Shown: piece after piece, positions 35,162 through 43,260 of the stretch
Layout of the letters: each line of letters opens with the position of its first letter
Position numbering within the stretch: position 1 is the stretch's first letter
Source of the DNA: Candidatus Gastranaerophilales bacterium
GTDB lineage: Bacteria > Cyanobacteriota > Vampirovibrionia > Gastranaerophilales > Gastranaerophilaceae
Reading direction: 5' to 3'
NCBI GenBank assembly: GCA_944324285.1
Contig: CALUVR010000003.1
Coordinates: 64,001-123,397 of the forward strand
DNA length: 59,397 bases
Position numbers and translations under genes: made by a program
Notes under the pieces: model-generated
The model's database searches: none
Seen by the model: only the letters and a program-made list of their open reading frames with translations
Told to the model about the DNA's origin: nothing

Positions 35162-36688
35162 TTACTTGATTAGCGATTCACAGTCCATTTCTTTCGGTTG
35201 TTTAATTCCGAGAAGCTGAAGAACTGTAGGTGCGATGTTGCATAAAGCGCCGTCGTCTTTCAATTTTAACCCTTCAGGTCCGTTGATGATTACGAACGGA
35301 ACTTTATTTGTTGTGTGTGCGGTCTGAGGTTTTCCCGTTTCTGCGTTAACCATAACTTCGCTGTTGCCGTGATCTGCTGTCAGAAGCATTACAACCCCAT
35401 GTTTTTTGCAGGCATCTGCAATTTTTCCTACGCATTCATCAACAACGTGGCAGGCCTTTGTTGCAGCTTCAATAACCCCTGTATGACCTACCATATCAGG
35501 GTTTGCAAAGTTTACAAGTATAAATCCGTATTCAGGATTATTAATAGCTTTTAATACGTTTTCGCAAACTGCAGGTGCGCTCATTTCAGGCTGCATATCA
35601 TAAGTCGCAACTTTCGGTGACGGAACAAGAACCCTTGTTTCGTGAGGCTGCGGCTCATCAATTCCACCGTTAAAGAAGAAGGTTACGTGAGCGTATTTTT
35701 CTGTTTCTGCAGTTCTGAACTGTTTAATGCCGTTTGCTTCCAAAACATCACCTAAGATATTTACAAGATGTTCTTTCGGGAACGCTACAGGGAATGTAAA
35801 ATCTTCATTGTAGCTTGTCATTGTGATATAGCAGAGGTTTTTGAGAACTTTCTTTCTTTCAAAACCGTCAAAATCTGTGAAATTGAGGGCTTTGGAAATT
35901 TCTCTTGCTCTATCAGGTCTGTAGTTAAAGAAAATAATCGCATCATTATCGTGAATTCTGCTTTCTTCTCCGCCGATAACAGTCGGAAGAACGAATTCAT
36001 CGTTATCGCCTCTTGCATAAGAAGCTTTTACTCCTTCGCATGCAGTTGCCGCGTGTTCGCCTTCGCCGAGAAGAAGTGCATTGTAGCCTTTTTCAACTCT
36101 GTCCCAGCGATTATCACGGTCCATTATATAGTATCTTCCGATAATTGTCGCAATAGGAGGAAGATTATATTTTTTGAGTTCGGCTTCAACTTTTTCTAAG
36201 AAAGTGCAGGCACTTTGAGGAGGCGTATCACGACCGTCCAAAAATGCGTGTACGTAAACTTTTTTCAAGCCTTCATCAGCAGCGAGTTTTATTAATGCCA
36301 TAAGGTGGTCTAAAGAAGAATGCACTCCGCCTGTTGAAACAAGCCCGAAAAGATGAAGTGCTGAATCGTTCTTTTTAGCGTGGTTAACAGCCATTAAGAA
36401 TCTTTCGTTTTTGAAAAATGAGCCGTCTTTTATTGCTCTGTTAATTCTTGACAAGTCCTGATGAACAACACGACCTGCGCCGAGGTTTAAGTGACCTACT
36501 TCACTGTTGCCCATCTGTCCTTCAGGAAGTCCTACATATTGCCCGTCAGCGTGGATTGTAATTGACGGATAATCTTTTTCAAGCTCGTCAACGTGCACAG
36601 GGTGTGCCAATTTTGTTGCATCATATTCCGGATGGTTCTTGCTGATACCCCAGCCATCCATTATACATAATAAAACTCTTTTACTCAT
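35162..36688 (-). CDS. gpmI: 2,3-bisphosphoglycerate-independent phosphoglycerate mutase
   Basis: 508 residues, family length. LLCIMDGWGIS at the start gives the first metal aspartate; GQMGNSEVGHLNLGAGR holds the phosphorylated serine; HAFLDGRDTPP, YYIMDRDNRWDR, FFNYRPDRAREI and LTADHGNSEVM complete the alkaline-phosphatase-like active site binding two Mn2+. It interconverts 3- and 2-phosphoglycerate in glycolysis. The start at MSKRVLL is set by GAGGGG upstream; the longer in-frame reading adds ten residues without support. Confidence 0.96.
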   Translation of the reverse strand: MSKRVLLCIMDGWGISKNHPEYDATKLAHPVHVDELEKDYPSITIHADGQYVGLPEGQMGNSEVGHLNLGAGRVVHQDLSRINRAIKDGSFFKNERFLMAVNHAKKNDSALHLFGLVSTGGVHSSLDHLMALIKLAADEGLKKVYVHAFLDGRDTPPQSACTFLEKVEAELKKYNLPPIATIIGRYYIMDRDNRWDRVEKGYNALLLGEGEHAATACEGVKASYARGDNDEFVLPTVIGGEESRIHDNDAIIFFNYRPDRAREISKALNFTDFDGFERKKVLKNLCYITMTSYNEDFTFPVAFPKEHLVNILGDVLEANGIKQFRTAETEKYAHVTFFFNGGIDEPQPHETRVLVPSPKVATYDMQPEMSAPAVCENVLKAINNPEYGFILVNFANPDMVGHTGVIEAATKACHVVDECVGKIADACKKHGVVMLLTADHGNSEVMVNAETGKPQTAHTTNKVPFVIINGPEGLKLKDDGALCNIAPTVLQLLGIKQPKEMDCESLIK

Positions 36689-36773
36689 ATCTATATCCCC
36701 TCTAGTGATTCTATACAATGCTTAGATTTTATCAGGAACATAATCCGATTTCAAGAGTTTTTTATATTTGGAA

Positions 36774-37493
36774 TTATTTTATTTCAGAGCCAACCGTGTA
36801 TGGTGTATATGTAAATTTCTCTGTTGCAAGCACATTTGAAAGATGCTGATGCGGACTCAAATTTTTACTTGAAGATAGTATTCTTACCTGAAAAACATCT
36901 GCGCCGTATTGATTTGGACCTTTATTTACTCCGTTAGCGTCAAAATATATTACTGCACATACGTCATTGATAATATCTTCTGTTAATGGTTGTCCGTTTT
37001 CATCAAGCACATAATTCCCTTTGTCATCTGTGACATTAGCCTGTACTGTTCTCGGACATTGATTATATTGCAATACCTGATATGCACTGCCTGAGGCGGA
37101 GACAAAAAACGGAGCCCTGAAACTGTCAGAGTATGCCGTTTGTCCGTATCCGTTATTTGTCGGACTATATCCCTTTACAAGAGTGTATTTGCATATACCT
37201 TTGTTTTCGGTTTTTGAGCAGTATGTTCCTCCATTAAAACTCGTGTATAGTCTTTTTAATAATTCTTCAGATGTTCCTGATGTGTCTGAAATACATGTGA
37301 TATCACTGCAATAATTTTGTGCGGCATACAGTCTTAATGCATTTTCTATATCAGAATATGCACGTTTAACCTGAGTGAGCATAACTTTGTCCTGGTATTT
37401 TTTTGTAAGTGTCGGCAGCGTCATGGCTGCTACAACACCGATTATGCCGAGTGTAATCAAGACCTCAGCTAACGTGAATGCTTTCTCTTTCAT
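36774..37493 (-). CDS. Prepilin-like protein
   Basis: 239 residues. MKEKA then FTLAEVLITLGIIGVVAAM, again with alanine at -1. The soluble domain has six or more cysteines (NYCSDITCISD, TYCSKTENKGICKY, QCPRTVQ, DVCAVIYFDANG), which could form disulfides. DVCAVIYFDANGVNKGPNQYG recalls the closing strands of many gut pseudopilin-like proteins. The C-terminus differs from the two NGW-type prepilins. Divergent from an XRE gene over a set of TTATAAG sites. Confidence 0.85.
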   Translation of the reverse strand: MKEKAFTLAEVLITLGIIGVVAAMTLPTLTKKYQDKVMLTQVKRAYSDIENALRLYAAQNYCSDITCISDTSGTSEELLKRLYTSFNGGTYCSKTENKGICKYTLVKGYSPTNNGYGQTAYSDSFRAPFFVSASGSAYQVLQYNQCPRTVQANVTDDKGNYVLDENGQPLTEDIINDVCAVIYFDANGVNKGPNQYGADVFQVRILSSSKNLSPHQHLSNVLATEKFTYTPYTVGSEIK

Positions 37494-37513
37494 TATTTCC
37501 CTGTTGTTTATAG

Positions 37514-37575
37514 CTTATAACTTATATATTAAACATTATAAGTAAATAGAAGTTATAAGTCAATCTTTGTATAAT
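37514..37575. promoter_or_regulatory. Repeated TTATAAG operator-like sites and XRE promoter
   Basis: CTTATAA (37514-37520), CTTATAT (37521-37527), TTATAAG (37536-37542) and TTATAAG (37553-37559) form an inverted set between the divergent prepilin and XRE genes. TATAAT (37570-37575) lies eight bases before the XRE ATG, so its mRNA would be leaderless or nearly so; no ribosome site is present. Confidence 0.6.
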
Positions 37576-37583
37576 TATTACTT

Positions 37584-37805
37584 ATGAATAAGTCGGAACT
37601 GTTAAAAAAGTTTGGCAAAAATGTTAAAATTGAGCGAATAAAAAAAGATTTGACTCAGGAAAAGCTTGCGGAACTTCTTGATAAGAGTCAAAACTATATC
37701 GCCTGTATTGAGTGCGGACGGCAGAATATGTCACTCGGAAAAATTCTTGAACTTGCGGATGCTCTGGATGTTGAAATTGAAACACTTTTAAAGTTTAATG
37801 ATTAA
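37584..37805 (+). CDS. XRE-family HTH regulator, paired with prepilin gene
   Basis: 73 residues: MNKSELLKKFGKNVKIERIK, then the HTH DLTQEKLAELLDKSQNYIAC and CGRQNMSLGKILELADALDV. Closely similar in size and arrangement to the XRE proteins at 31205 and 10468. Likely a repressor of the divergent prepilin gene and of itself. The start codon lies right after a -10 element, with no Shine-Dalgarno sequence. Confidence 0.88.
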   Translation: MNKSELLKKFGKNVKIERIKKDLTQEKLAELLDKSQNYIACIECGRQNMSLGKILELADALDVEIETLLKFND

Positions 37806-38116
37806 GTTTTAGTGTCTTGTATTTTAGTAGAATGGATTAGAAAATAAAAAAGCTGGATTCTTTCGGGCTTCGCCCTCAGAATGACGTACTTAGTACCTTA
37901 GTTTGGCTTCGCGCCATCTCCATTAAAAGGGTATTGTTAACTTTTTATCGCTATGAATTTTAAGATTTTTGTCCTCCCCTTGCGGGAGGACCGAAATCTT
38001 TGATTTCGAGGAGGGGTAGCAATGAAAAGTTAACAAACTCCCTTAATAAGGGCGGCTACGGTTTTGTCCCCTTTGGTAAAGGGGGCAGGGGGGATTTTCC
38101 TTATAAAATAATAAAC
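37806..38116. repeat. Gene-free stretch made of palindromic repeat elements
   Basis: Contains three repeat-like pieces. GGATTCTTTCGGGCTTCGCCC... (37855-37885) is a REP-type palindrome. 37922-38047 is a fold-back element whose ends ATTAAAAGGGTATTGTTAAC and GTTAACAAACTCCCTTAAT are imperfect inverted repeats with internal short palindromes. A third piece (about 38066-38097) has CCCCTTTGG/AAAGGGGG. No ORF is seen. Confidence 0.65.
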
Positions 38117-38533
38117 TTAATACAAAATCTGCACATGAACTGTTCTTGTTCTGGCTTTGTTGTCAAAGTCAACAAGAACTATTTGCTGCCACTGACCGAG
38201 TTGCAAGGCTCCGTCTATGAGTGGAACCATTGTGCTGTTACCGATAATCGAGGCTCTTACATGGGCATATCCGTTTCCGTCATGCCAGGTGTCATCGTGA
38301 TGGTATGCCATATCTGCGGGCGCAATTTTTTCCAGTGCTTGCGGAAAATCTTTTAAAAGCCCAGGTTCATATTCTATATTTGTAATCGAAACTGTACTCC
38401 CTGCAACATAAACGTACACAACAGCATCATGGAGCGAGTGTTTGTAAACCGCATTTTGAACCTGTCGTGTGATATCTTTGATTTCGGTATTTCCTTTTGT
38501 GTGAACAATAAATTTTTCGTTAATTATTGTCAT
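38117..38533 (-). CDS. yjbQ: YjbQ/UPF0047 family protein
   Basis: 138 residues. The family block DDTWHDGNGYAHVRASIIGN (three histidines), then PLIDGALQLGQWQQIVLVDFD and a closing RTRTVHVQIL, are all present. The family folds as a small beta-barrel trimer and can show weak thiamine-phosphate synthase activity; the true role is unsettled. Its ATG overlaps the stop of the upstream amidohydrolase-like gene (ATGA), so the two are translationally coupled. Confidence 0.9.
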   Translation of the reverse strand: MTIINEKFIVHTKGNTEIKDITRQVQNAVYKHSLHDAVVYVYVAGSTVSITNIEYEPGLLKDFPQALEKIAPADMAYHHDDTWHDGNGYAHVRASIIGNSTMVPLIDGALQLGQWQQIVLVDFDNKARTRTVHVQILY

Positions 38534-39840
38534 AGCGTATACCTTATATCTCCTTTTTTGACTAACTTTCTGCCATTAGAGTATGTAGCATAAGGGCTGT
38601 GTTTTTTTAGTAAATCTCTGTAATCTTCGCCTTCTTCAAGTTTAAATACATTAAAGTCTGCGCATTTGCCTATTTTAATAGAGCCTGTAAAATTGTCCAG
38701 ACGTAAAATTCTTGCAGGATAAATTGTCAAATATTTGATAAGTTCAACAACATCAAGTTCCTTATTTTCGTTTGCAAGTACCGCTTCTTTTAATAAGCTG
38801 TAATCCTTATCTTGTTTAAAACTTTGGGTTGAAAATCCGAAGTTTTCAGGGAAATATTTAAGAACAGTTTTTAAAGGAAGTTTGTGATTGCAGATTTCTT
38901 CACTGTATGACGGCTGATATACAAATTTAGCACCGGTTTCCGCTAGTTTTTCTAGCTCGGTTTCCGATAGGTAATTCCCGTTTGCGACAATAACTTTCTT
39001 TGTTAGAACTTTCAAATTGTTCAGATATTCAACAGGGCTTAAATCCCTTTCATAAGGAGTAATCTTACGCATCCCCATAAATTTATGCAGCAAATCAATA
39101 TCGGAAAATCCGTGTTCAAGCCATTCCATTTCGTCTTTTGATTCCGCAAAACGCGTCATTAGAAGCATATTATGTTTTCTGCAATATTTTGAAAAAAGCT
39201 CCCATAATTTTTTATGAACACCTGAAATAGAGTTCAGCATAATACCAATGTGTGTATTGTCGCCTTTGTGCATGACTAGATCTTCTACCTTAGCTCTCAG
39301 TTCTTTAAACTGTTTTTTACTTTTCATAGAAGTGTCTGCGTAAACTTCAAAAAATAGGTACGTTTTTATCGGCATTTTATTGATAACATCAAAATATTTA
39401 AACTCTTTTGAAACCTGGGCAACGCATGTTGTACCGGCTTTTATCGCCATATTAACGCCGTTTTCAAAAGATTTGATTTTTTCATTTCTATCCATTGTAA
39501 AATATTTGGAAAGAATTGTAGCCCACTTAAGTGAATATGTATCCGGCGAAACTCCAGCAAAATTGTACTTTCTGCTGAAATTAATAAAGAATTTTTTAAG
39601 GGTATTTTTAATTCCTGAAGGTTTTGTGATATTCTCATCAGTGTATTGAAACTGGGTAAACATATCCACGAATCCCGGTGTAATCACAGCGTTGCCGAGT
39701 TCTTTGACATATTTTTCTTCAAAGTTCACTTCAGTATTAGGAAGTATATCGACAATTTTACCTTCGTCAACGACAATTGCATGATTTTCTAATACGCTAT
39801 CCTCAGATGTCAAAATCCATTTAGCTTTATAGCACTTCAT
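38530..39840 (-). CDS. Degenerate amidohydrolase-superfamily protein
   Basis: 436 residues with the shape of MtaD/guanine-deaminase-like amidohydrolases: N-terminal beta-sandwich half (KWILTSEDSVLENHAIVVDEGKI...), barrel starting at ITPGFVDMF, and the returning C-terminal sandwich (GSIKIGKCADFNVFKL, YATYSNGRKLVKKG). The metal ligands are lost: HxH after PGFVD is FTQ, the later HxAE is RFAE, and the usual closing GSDS-type aspartate is GFSTQS. It is thus probably not a hydrolase and may act as a binding or scaffold protein. Coupled by four-base overlap to yjbQ. Confidence 0.75.
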   Translation of the reverse strand: MKCYKAKWILTSEDSVLENHAIVVDEGKIVDILPNTEVNFEEKYVKELGNAVITPGFVDMFTQFQYTDENITKPSGIKNTLKKFFINFSRKYNFAGVSPDTYSLKWATILSKYFTMDRNEKIKSFENGVNMAIKAGTTCVAQVSKEFKYFDVINKMPIKTYLFFEVYADTSMKSKKQFKELRAKVEDLVMHKGDNTHIGIMLNSISGVHKKLWELFSKYCRKHNMLLMTRFAESKDEMEWLEHGFSDIDLLHKFMGMRKITPYERDLSPVEYLNNLKVLTKKVIVANGNYLSETELEKLAETGAKFVYQPSYSEEICNHKLPLKTVLKYFPENFGFSTQSFKQDKDYSLLKEAVLANENKELDVVELIKYLTIYPARILRLDNFTGSIKIGKCADFNVFKLEEGEDYRDLLKKHSPYATYSNGRKLVKKGDIRYTL

Positions 39841-39871
39841 AAAATCCCCTTTTAATGTATTATATTAACTT

Positions 39872-40009
39872 ATGAAAGTTGAAAAATCAATAGACATTTT
39901 TAAATTTTTATGTTATAAAAGTCAAGCGGGCGGAGCAGGTTTTGTTCCAAAAGTTAGAAACGAAAACAAACCCGTCGCATGGGGCGTTGGCAGGGACCCG
40001 CAAATTTGA
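39872..40009 (+). CDS. Short frame, possible truncated gene next to tRNA-Ala
   Basis: 45 codons starting MKVEKSIDIFKFLCYKS. TATATT lies five bases before the ATG. The second half of the frame is made of sequence duplicated from the tRNA-Ala leader and gene (see 39949-39991), so it looks like a gene start cut short by that duplication. May not be real. Confidence 0.25.
   Translation: MKVEKSIDIFKFLCYKSQAGGAGFVPKVRNENKPVAWGVGRDPQI
39949..39991 (+). repeat. Duplicate of the tRNA-Ala promoter and 5' end
   Basis: 39972-39991 (CCGTCGCATGGGGCGTTGGC) is identical to 40072-40091, exactly 100 bp downstream, which covers the last bases before and the first 11 bases of tRNA-Ala. Weaker similarity extends left to AAAAGTT in both copies. 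Between them lie a hairpin (AAATTTGAT/ATCAAATTT) and a GC-rich GGGGGGCTGCGCCCGCCCC palindrome. Confidence 0.7.
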
Positions 40010-40080
40010 TTAAGTATCAAATTTGAAGGGGGGCTGCGCCCGCCCCTAAAAGTTGACAACAAAATACGAATCCGTCGCAT

Positions 40081-40153
40081 GGGGCGTTGGCGCAGTTGGT
40101 AGCGCGTGACACTGGCAGTGTCAAGGTCAGGGGTTCGAATCCCCTACGCTCCA
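40081..40153 (+). tRNA. tRNA-Ala (anticodon GGC)
   Basis: 73 bases. Acceptor GGGGCGT/ACGCTCC with the alanine-identity G3-U70 wobble pair, D arm GCGC-AGTTGGTA-GCGC, anticodon loop CTGGCAG (GGC, reading GCC), T arm AGGGG-TTCGAAT-CCCCT, discriminator A; CCA not encoded. A partial copy of its 5' end lies 100 bp upstream. Confidence 0.92.
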
Positions 40154-40228
40154 TAATAATTTTAATATGATGGCAAAAAAAATTTTTCTGAATTTTTATA
40201 TTACTGGATAAAAATACGGAAATTATTA

Positions 40229-40552
40229 ATGCAAGTAAAAAACACACCATCAGTTATACATTTTCAAGGGTTTGCAAAGTTTAAAGGCAAGCCTCAGGCA
40301 GCTACGCGTACAGCTGACAAGATAAAGGAAAACTTTGAATCACCTTTTGTTTTCTGGGACAAAAAAATTAAAAAAGAAAAGACCTATTATATTATTACAG
40401 GCAAGCATAAAGATAAGTTTATCTCTCTTATGAGGGATATTGATATGTTTGAATTAAAAGAAAATGTAGAAAAATATATGAAAGAAAAGGCTGAAAAAAT
40501 AAGTCTGAAAGAATTGCACAAACAAATTAAAAACGGCAAGTTGAAAATTTAA
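40229..40552 (+). CDS. Small basic protein with IHFQG and KFKGKP motifs
   Basis: 107 residues, Lys/Glu-rich and helical after residue 60. Residues 10-15 (IHFQGF) and 17-22 (KFKGKP) are two instances of the FxG signature right at the N-terminus. The middle (KTYYIITGKHKDKFISLMRD) may form a small alpha/beta unit. No family recognised. No strong ribosome site. It may be a secreted, membrane-associated or regulatory partner of other FxG proteins; nothing in the context decides this. Confidence 0.6.
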   Translation: MQVKNTPSVIHFQGFAKFKGKPQAATRTADKIKENFESPFVFWDKKIKKEKTYYIITGKHKDKFISLMRDIDMFELKENVEKYMKEKAEKISLKELHKQIKNGKLKI

Positions 40553-40567
40553 CCTGCCGCTTTAAAT

Positions 40568-41023
40568 CTACTTATAAACATTTATCAACGATATCAACAT
40601 AACAATATCATCGTCTATTTGGTCATAATCAGAATCTGGAATGATTATCTTTTTAGCGTTAAATTCCCTGACAAAGTCGTTGCTCATTGATTTATCAGCC
40701 GGATATTCCGCAAGATAAAGATACATATCTTTTGTTTTTTGTAAATACTCACGGTTTAATTTAGTTTTTAAATCATCACCTTTCATGTATTTTTTTTCAA
40801 GTGAAACTATTTGAGCGAATACTGATGATTTATCATTTTTGTCATTATAAAGCAGGTAGTCTTCCCTGAAAGAAACGTAATGTTTTGAAAGTCTGCCTGC
40901 ATCTGAATTAATTATAGCCCTCAGCAAAACTTCGTCCTTTGTTTGTTTGTTGTTTTTAATATCTGTACAAAATGCAGGTAATGTAAGAAATAATACTAAA
41001 ATTAAAAGGATAATCTTTTTCAT
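40568..41023 (-). CDS. Small secreted protein of unknown function
   Basis: 151 residues starting MKKIILLILVLFLTLPAFCT: a clean signal peptide, cleaved near AFC-T or with the Cys as an atypical lipidation site. The mature part is charged (QTKDEVLLRAIINSDAG, YLYLAEYPADKS) and ends in a hydrophobic VMLISLINVYK. GAGG lies nine bases before this ATG; a longer reading adds five residues. It follows a 50-residue ORF by 17 bases. Confidence 0.7.
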   Translation of the reverse strand: MKKIILLILVLFLTLPAFCTDIKNNKQTKDEVLLRAIINSDAGRLSKHYVSFREDYLLYNDKNDKSSVFAQIVSLEKKYMKGDDLKTKLNREYLQKTKDMYLYLAEYPADKSMSNDFVREFNAKKIIIPDSDYDQIDDDIVMLISLINVYK

Positions 41024-41040
41024 AAAATCTAACCTCATAT

Positions 41041-41193
41041 TTATTTTCTATCAAAAATTTCAGGGTGAGCAGAATTTGATAATTTTATTTCGTAATACTC
41101 GTTTTTATCAATATTCACACCCATATTCTTAATATTACAGAGTTGTTTTCTTTTGATTTTATTTTTAATAATATTATCAATAAAAGATTTCAT
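41041..41193 (-). CDS. Small 50-residue protein
   Basis: Starts MKSFIDNIIKNKIKRKQLCN and ends AHPEIFDRK. Strongly basic N-terminal half, acidic middle. Codon choice is like that of its neighbours. The stop is 17 bases before the secreted-protein start, so both probably lie on one transcript. No homologue recognised; no good ribosome site, hence moderate confidence. Confidence 0.45.
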   Translation of the reverse strand: MKSFIDNIIKNKIKRKQLCNIKNMGVNIDKNEYYEIKLSNSAHPEIFDRK

Positions 41194-41363
41194 AAAAACA
41201 TTTTACCACAAAGTAAACATTTATTAATAGCTGCTTGCAAAAATTTCTACTTTGTACTACGATTACAATACTTGCGTGCGTCGGTATATTTTTGTGGAAA
41301 ATATTTACAGCCGATTAAGGAATTTAAAAATAGTAATTAAGTTAAATATAAAGGAAAAAAGAA
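41194..41363 (+). other. Divergent control region and rplS leader
   Basis: About 170 bases between the minus-strand small gene and rplS. TACAAT (41268-41273) could be a -10 for rplS, leaving a leader of roughly 85 bases. The leader holds no clear match to the known L19 leader motif. AAGGAA precedes the rplS ATG. Confidence 0.35.
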
Positions 41364-41717
41364 ATGAACCCTATTATTGATGAATTAGAAAAACCTTATA
41401 TGGAAAAAGAAGTTCCGGATGTAAACCCGGGCGATACGGTCAGAGTATTTGTCAGAATCGTTGAAGGAAACAAAGAAAGAATTCAGGCTTTTGAAGGTAC
41501 AATTATAAAAAAACACGGTTCTGGCATAAACAAAACTATTACTGTAAGAAAAGTATTCCAGGGTGTTGGTGTTGAACGTGTATTCCTTCTCCACTCACCT
41601 AGAATCGAAAAAATTAACATCGTAAGACGCGGTGATGTTAAACGCGCTAAATTGTACTACCTGAGAGAACGTTCAGGCAAAGCTACAAGAATTAAGGAAA
41701 AAATTGAAAAGAAATAA
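41364..41717 (+). CDS. rplS: Ribosomal protein L19
   Basis: 117 residues. [42 protein letters not shown] and [18 protein letters not shown] are the conserved L19 blocks, with the basic tail [19 protein letters not shown]. It sits at the 30S-50S interface. First gene of an rplS-rbgA-rnhB operon, an arrangement seen widely in bacteria. Confidence 0.97.
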   Translation: MNPIIDELEKPYMEKEVPDVNPGDTVRVFVRIVEGNKERIQAFEGTIIKKHGSGINKTITVRKVFQGVGVERVFLLHSPRIEKINIVRRGDVKRAKLYYLRERSGKATRIKEKIEKK

Positions 41718-42558
41718 GCTTCACATACACTGGTATCCGGGGCATATAGCCAAAGCCGAAAGAAAACTGAAAGAACAGCTTTCTTTAGTGGATGCAGTGA
41801 TTGAAGTTATTGATGCAAGACTGCCGTTATCGAGCAGTTATACAAATATTACGGGGCTGTTAGGCGACAAGCCCCGTTTAATTTTGCTTAATAAATCAGA
41901 TTTGACAGAACGCAATGAAATCAATAAATGGGTTAAATTTCTGGAAGAAAAATACAGTGCGCCTGTTCTCCTGTGTGATGCAAAAAATACTAAAGACCTT
42001 AATATAATAATCAAAAAAGCAATCGAATTGGCTGAACCGAGAATTCAGGCAATAATGAAAAAGGGGCTTTTGAGACGGCCAGCAAGAGTTATGGTTGTAG
42101 GCATGCCAAATGTCGGAAAGTCCAGCATCATTAATAAATTAACCCGTTCATCAAAAACTAAAATAGGTGCAAAAGCAGGAGTTACACGACAGCAGCAGTG
42201 GGTAAGGATTAATCCGCAGCTTGAACTTCTTGACACTCCCGGAATTATACCGATGAGGCAGGATAATCAGGAAGTCGCAGCTAAGTTAGCTTTTGTAAAT
42301 TCAATATCTGAAAACGCATACACAAATGAACCTGTAGCGCAGGAACTTCTTGAAGCTCTGGATGAACGTTATCCGGCTGAAGTGAGAGAATATTATAAAA
42401 TTCAAGATGAGCCTTTGAGCCTGGAAAATATTGCATTAAAAAGGAATTGGCTTATTAGCGGCGGAGAAGCCGATATAACAAGGACTTCTGCCTATGTTTT
42501 GCGGGATTTTCGAGAAGGAAAAATCGGAAAGTTTATTCTTGATGACATGGAGGAATAG
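41704..42558 (+). CDS. rbgA: Ribosome biogenesis GTPase RbgA/YlqF
   Basis: 284 residues. Circularly permuted GTPase: [13 protein letters not shown] entry, LNKSDL (G4) first, then [14 protein letters not shown] (G1), GVTRQQQW (G2) and DTPGI (G3), followed by the helical C-terminal domain. It helps late 50S assembly. The start is a TTG inside the end of rplS (14-base overlap) with AAGGA five bases before it; there is no in-frame ATG nearby, so translational coupling to rplS is likely. rnhB follows directly. Confidence 0.93.
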   Translation: MKRNKLHIHWYPGHIAKAERKLKEQLSLVDAVIEVIDARLPLSSSYTNITGLLGDKPRLILLNKSDLTERNEINKWVKFLEEKYSAPVLLCDAKNTKDLNIIIKKAIELAEPRIQAIMKKGLLRRPARVMVVGMPNVGKSSIINKLTRSSKTKIGAKAGVTRQQQWVRINPQLELLDTPGIIPMRQDNQEVAAKLAFVNSISENAYTNEPVAQELLEALDERYPAEVREYYKIQDEPLSLENIALKRNWLISGGEADITRTSAYVLRDFREGKIGKFILDDMEE

Positions 42559-43254
42559 GTGGAACTTACAAAAGATTCACATATTATAAAACTTTTTGCA
42601 TACGATTTATATTACAAAAACCATATAGTAATCGGGACAGATGAAGCCGGCAGAGGGCCTGCGGCAGGAGGTGTATTTGCAAGTGCAGTATGCTTCTACA
42701 AACGCTCACGAGAATTAATAGAAAAGCTTGCAATTTTAAACGACAGCAAACAGCTTTCCAAGAAAAAACGAGACATTTTATATGACATAATTTCGAATGA
42801 GACGATTAATTCAACAGTATGCATTGATGTAGAAGAAATTGAAAAAATAAATATATTAAATGCATCTTTAAAAGCAATGAAGCTGGCGGTTGAAGATGTC
42901 TTGAAACGTGCCTCACTGACTGATGCATTAGAGGGAAATTTGTCAAAATTCTTAGTGCTCGTGGATGGCAATAAGATGATTAAAAATTTTGACATGTGCT
43001 CACAAAAATGGGTTGTGAAAGGAGACAGTAAATCTGCCTCAATAGCAGCCGCAAGTATTTTGGCAAAAGTTACGCGTGACAGGTATATGGAAGAACTTGA
43101 CGCAAAGTATCCACAGTACGGCTGGGGAAAAAACGCAGGATACCTCACAAAAGAACATATTGCCGCAATTGATAAATACGGGCTTACAGAATATCACCGC
43201 CCCTCTTTTTTGCGGAAACATTTTGAAAAACAAAAACAACTAAGCTTGTTTTAG
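42559..43254 (+). CDS. rnhB: Ribonuclease HII
   Basis: 231 residues. GTDEAGRGPAAGGVFASAV carries the DEAGRG active-site signature; LNDSKQLSKKKRD, VLVDGN, VVKGDSKSASIAAASILAKVTRDR and YGWGKNAGY follow. It nicks DNA at embedded ribonucleotides and removes RNA from hybrids. The start is a GTG with GGAGG before it, starting right after the rbgA stop. Last gene of the operon; it meets the fourth prepilin gene end to end. Confidence 0.95.
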   Translation: MELTKDSHIIKLFAYDLYYKNHIVIGTDEAGRGPAAGGVFASAVCFYKRSRELIEKLAILNDSKQLSKKKRDILYDIISNETINSTVCIDVEEIEKINILNASLKAMKLAVEDVLKRASLTDALEGNLSKFLVLVDGNKMIKNFDMCSQKWVVKGDSKSASIAAASILAKVTRDRYMEELDAKYPQYGWGKNAGYLTKEHIAAIDKYGLTEYHRPSFLRKHFEKQKQLSLF

Positions 43255-43260
43255 CAAATC

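Noticed and set aside
35768-36199. 143-codon plus-strand ORF inside gpmI
   Set aside because: Antisense shadow of a highly conserved gene, rich in Phe, Cys and Ile, with no ribosome site.
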